Assembly (NCBI GenBank): GCA_000499405.2
Contig: HG738140.1
Location: 866,188 to 930,187 of the forward strand
Reading direction: 5' to 3'
Source: Onchocerca volvulus
Taxonomy: Eukaryota; Nematoda; Chromadorea; Rhabditida; Onchocercidae
Length of the DNA: 64,000 nt
The translations under genes were made by a program, and so were the position numbers. Of this stretch, positions 61,501 through 64,000 are shown piece by piece; the first letter of the stretch is position 1, and every line of letters begins with the position of its first letter. The notes under the pieces were generated by a model. It saw only the letters and a list, made by a program, of their open reading frames with translations, ran no database searches and was not told the DNA's origin.

Positions 61501-64000
61501 ATTTTATAAATTTAAAATATTTTAGAATATGCAATGTTTCCAATCGATGATGACATCATATTGTTATGTTGTTCGAGCTTCCGAACGCACACGCATTAAT
61601 GTTGCTGATGTTGTCATTGGTGATATCGTTTATCTCTGGTAATTTATTATTGATTATTTTAATCAGTTAAATTGGGTCAATAGGAAGATAATTATTAGTA
61701 AGAAAGTCCAAATGATAAGTATAATACGACCAACTTTGTATTTAATTTTTTGGCAGAAAATATCAGTAAAATGAATCGTTTCTATAAATAATTAGTGAAA
61801 ATTCTTCTATTAATGATAGCAATGATAGTAACTAGTCATAATAGTGACAATGATGATGCTTGTGATAACAATGACAGCTGAAAAAACTGGTGATAAGTGA
61901 TAGTTACAACGATGATGACAAAATTAATGATAATAATAGTCTATAGTTTGCCAAATATTTGAAATTTATGTGATATTGTTATTCAAATCATATTCTAATA
62001 TCTTCGAAAAAATTACTAATACTCTTAGCCAAGCAATATAAGATTCTTAATTCAAGTAAGCCAAAAAATGAACAAAGAAGAAGAGAGATAAGAAAATTAA
62101 TAATGATAGTTATACCTTTTCCATGATTTCAGATAAATTTTTGTTATCATGTTATACAAATTCTAAAGTAGAATTGTAAGCAAAGATCATTGAGTAATGA
62201 ATTTGACGAAATTAATTTAGAAAATTATCTTGACTATTTTTGGATTTTATAAATCAGAAAAGATCACAAGCAGAAAATTTCAAATCATAGTCGAACCTAA
62301 TTATAAATTATATAAATATGATATACTCTGCTATGAATATTAATTCATTATGCATTTAATAAAAATGAAATATTTAAGTCCGGGAGCTCGTGTACCGGCT
62401 GATTTACGATTAATTTATGCGGATGAATTAAAATTAGATACATCATGGATAACAGGTGAACTGGAACCACTAGATTTTTGCGATATTACGGTACCAAAAA
62501 ATGTGACAGCTTTAGGAGCACAGAATATTGCTCTTAACGGTTGTTTGTGTACCAGTGGTACTGGATATGGTGTAACTATCAGGACAGGTAATAGAACGGT
62601 ATGTTTTATTTCAACATATACTTCAAGCATATATGACAGAACTACAAAGCAGAAATGTAAATGCAAATGATAGATTAATAAAATTCATGCATAATCAAGT
62701 CTCATTCGATAAATGAACCCACAAAGAAAATATTTAGAGAAAATATTCTAATTTAAATAAATTTTGTAAAGAATTATCCGGAATAATAATTGTAATTAAT
62801 AAAACAGACGAAGAAGATACAATTTGAATTAAAGAATTGAGTAGATAAGATAATTTTTAGGAAAAAACAAAGGAAATAACAACCAAAAATTCTCCACCAA
62901 ACTAATCTTTTAATTGAAATCCTTAACATTAAAGTAGGCATGGGAGGTATAAACATAAATAAGATGGTACAAACAAATTTAAGAAGGAGAAAAAAAGCTT
63001 AAAATTTTTTTAAATTCATTTTATTTATAATTCGCTAAATTACTTTAATATTTAGGATAGCATATTTTAGTTAATAGTTAGTAATTAGTTAGTTAAAGTT
63101 AAATCATTTTCTGACTTCTTGAAATTATTCTTGTTATTATTAATGATTAAATTATTATTACTTGATTTGATTTTAAAAAAATCTTTTTTTTTCTTTCTTC
63201 TTTGTTTATGTGGTTTGTCATTAAATTTTTTCAAAGTAAAAAAAAAGAAGTAAATAAAATTAAAAAAAAAAAAAAAAAAGGAAGGCGTAAAAAAAATGAA
63301 CAAAATGATAAAAAAGGATTAATATGCGCATGAAGGGAAAAAAATTTTATGAAAATTTTAAATGATTTTAAATTTTGTTTAGATAATTGGCAAAATTGTG
63401 CGAATGACAAGTAAAGAAAAAGGCGTACCAACACGTTTAGAATCCGAGCATAAACGTTTCGTTAAATTTATTTCCACGTTAGCTATCACAATGGCTACGA
63501 TTACATTTGCTATCGGTTTATTACTTACCAATTTTCAACATATTATTAATACTTTCGTAAATGGCTTTCTTGTCATTATTATTGCCAATATTCCACAAGG
63601 TTTATTATTATTTTTTTTTTAAATTCTAGCAATTAAATTTCTAATTAAGTTAATGAAATTATATCATTTGTTAGTGCAAAAAATAATCCAGAATTTTTAT
63701 CCTTCACGAACTAATCCATAGCAAATTAGATTAATCATCAATTGTTTTGAAATTTTCAACCATATATTTCACTTTTTTTAAGTAATAAGTTAATCAATTA
63801 AGTTTATTAATCTATTATAAATTATTATGAGTACTAATCAAAACCAAACGAAAAAAAAAAAAAAAAAACAATAAAATTAATGTTGATAGAATTATTAGAG
63901 AATACCGAAGAAATTGATCACTAGATTATTCTTTCCTTTCTCACTCGTAGAGAAGAATACTGTTCTTTGATTTTCGTTAATTTGTGAAACATAATAATCC
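58513..64000 (+). CDS. Divergent Na+/K+-ATPase-like P-type ATPase alpha subunit, 5' part
   Basis: Seven exons are visible and close in phase: 58513-58561, 59547-59656, 59934-60053, 60300-60557, 61526-61638, 62379-62598, 63383-63599; the rest is beyond the window. Order: a short N-terminus (KDTGMTKTRKANITDV), a LEQLNDLH cytoplasmic piece, M1-M2 with LFLKQFSHTFRLML, then the actuator domain (INVADVVIGDIVYL, CPGARVPADLRLIYADE). M3-M4 follow, with FLVIIIANIPQG. Similarity is to the P2C (Na,K/H,K) group. Two hallmark sites differ: TGES reads TGEL, and PEGL of M4 reads PQGL, losing the Glu that helps coordinate cations. Nematodes have divergent alpha-like CATP proteins and this fits that set; pump activity is doubtful. 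The phosphorylation site (DKTGT) would be in later exons. The first exon is the least certain. Confidence 0.88.
63880..64000 (-). mobile_element. Helitron-like fragment at the right edge
   Basis: On the minus strand, AGTATTCTTCTC...GAGAAAGGAAAGAATAATC followed by TAGTGATCAATTTCTTCGG matches copy 3 near 47140-47210 and copy 2 near 23270-23330. It lies after the last visible exon of the ATPase gene, so probably in an intron. It continues off the window. Confidence 0.6.

Noticed and set aside
61800..61935. GAT/AAT-rich simple sequence in an ATPase intron
   Set aside because: Too degenerate to define a unit; ordinary low-complexity intron DNA.

Overview
This is a strongly AT-rich eukaryotic window (about 30% GC by eye). 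Its genes have many short exons and introns ending in TTTCAG or TTTTAG, and at least two genes have a TTTCAG acceptor directly before the ATG, as expected for spliced-leader trans-splicing. Gene content and intron style fit a parasitic nematode. A filarial or other spirurid worm is my inference; no sequence here names the species. No rRNA, tRNA or CRISPR array was recognised.

Layout. 1-7.8 kb: a tandemly duplicated block carrying a small membrane or chemoreceptor-like gene, intact on the left and frameshifted on the right; the left copy is interrupted by a decayed Helitron-type element. 8.6-12.0 kb (+): a nine-exon Y-box/cold-shock RNA-binding protein. 13.1-28.3 kb (-): a very large haem peroxidase gene with two peroxidase domains, the first lacking its haem-ligand and catalytic residues. 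30.8-35.2 kb (-), possibly starting at 37.9 kb: a class II histone deacetylase with a long C-terminal extension. 38.5-42.2 kb (+): ALG3 mannosyltransferase, complete in ten exons. 43.4-49.3 kb (+): NDUFAF5, complete in six exons. 49.3-58.5 kb: a gene-poor AT-rich interval. 58.5-64.0 kb (+): the 5' half of a divergent Na+/K+-ATPase-like P-type ATPase that runs off the right edge.

The most connected theme is a family of Helitron/Helentron-like elements with a PIF1-type helicase. There are three larger copies (1.7-3.9, 21.9-23.7 and 44.6-47.7 kb) and two fragments (56.2-56.5 and 63.9-64.0 kb). The larger copies share inverted subterminal repeats and a conserved small palindrome near one end; the best-preserved copy ends in a strong hairpin. 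Two larger copies sit inside introns of host genes (peroxidase, NDUFAF5). All helicase frames are broken, so the copies here look non-autonomous.

The host genes do not form one pathway: RNA regulation, extracellular peroxidase chemistry, chromatin, ER N-glycosylation, complex I assembly and ion transport. ALG3 and NDUFAF5 are adjacent on the same strand, both with trans-splice-like starts, so co-transcription is possible. Exon models were built by hand from reading frame, splice signals and family similarity. Phases close across all exons of ALG3 and NDUFAF5, all visible exons of the ATPase, and the Y-box gene (with one non-GT donor). The peroxidase has two unresolved junctions and the deacetylase has one, plus an unproven first exon.
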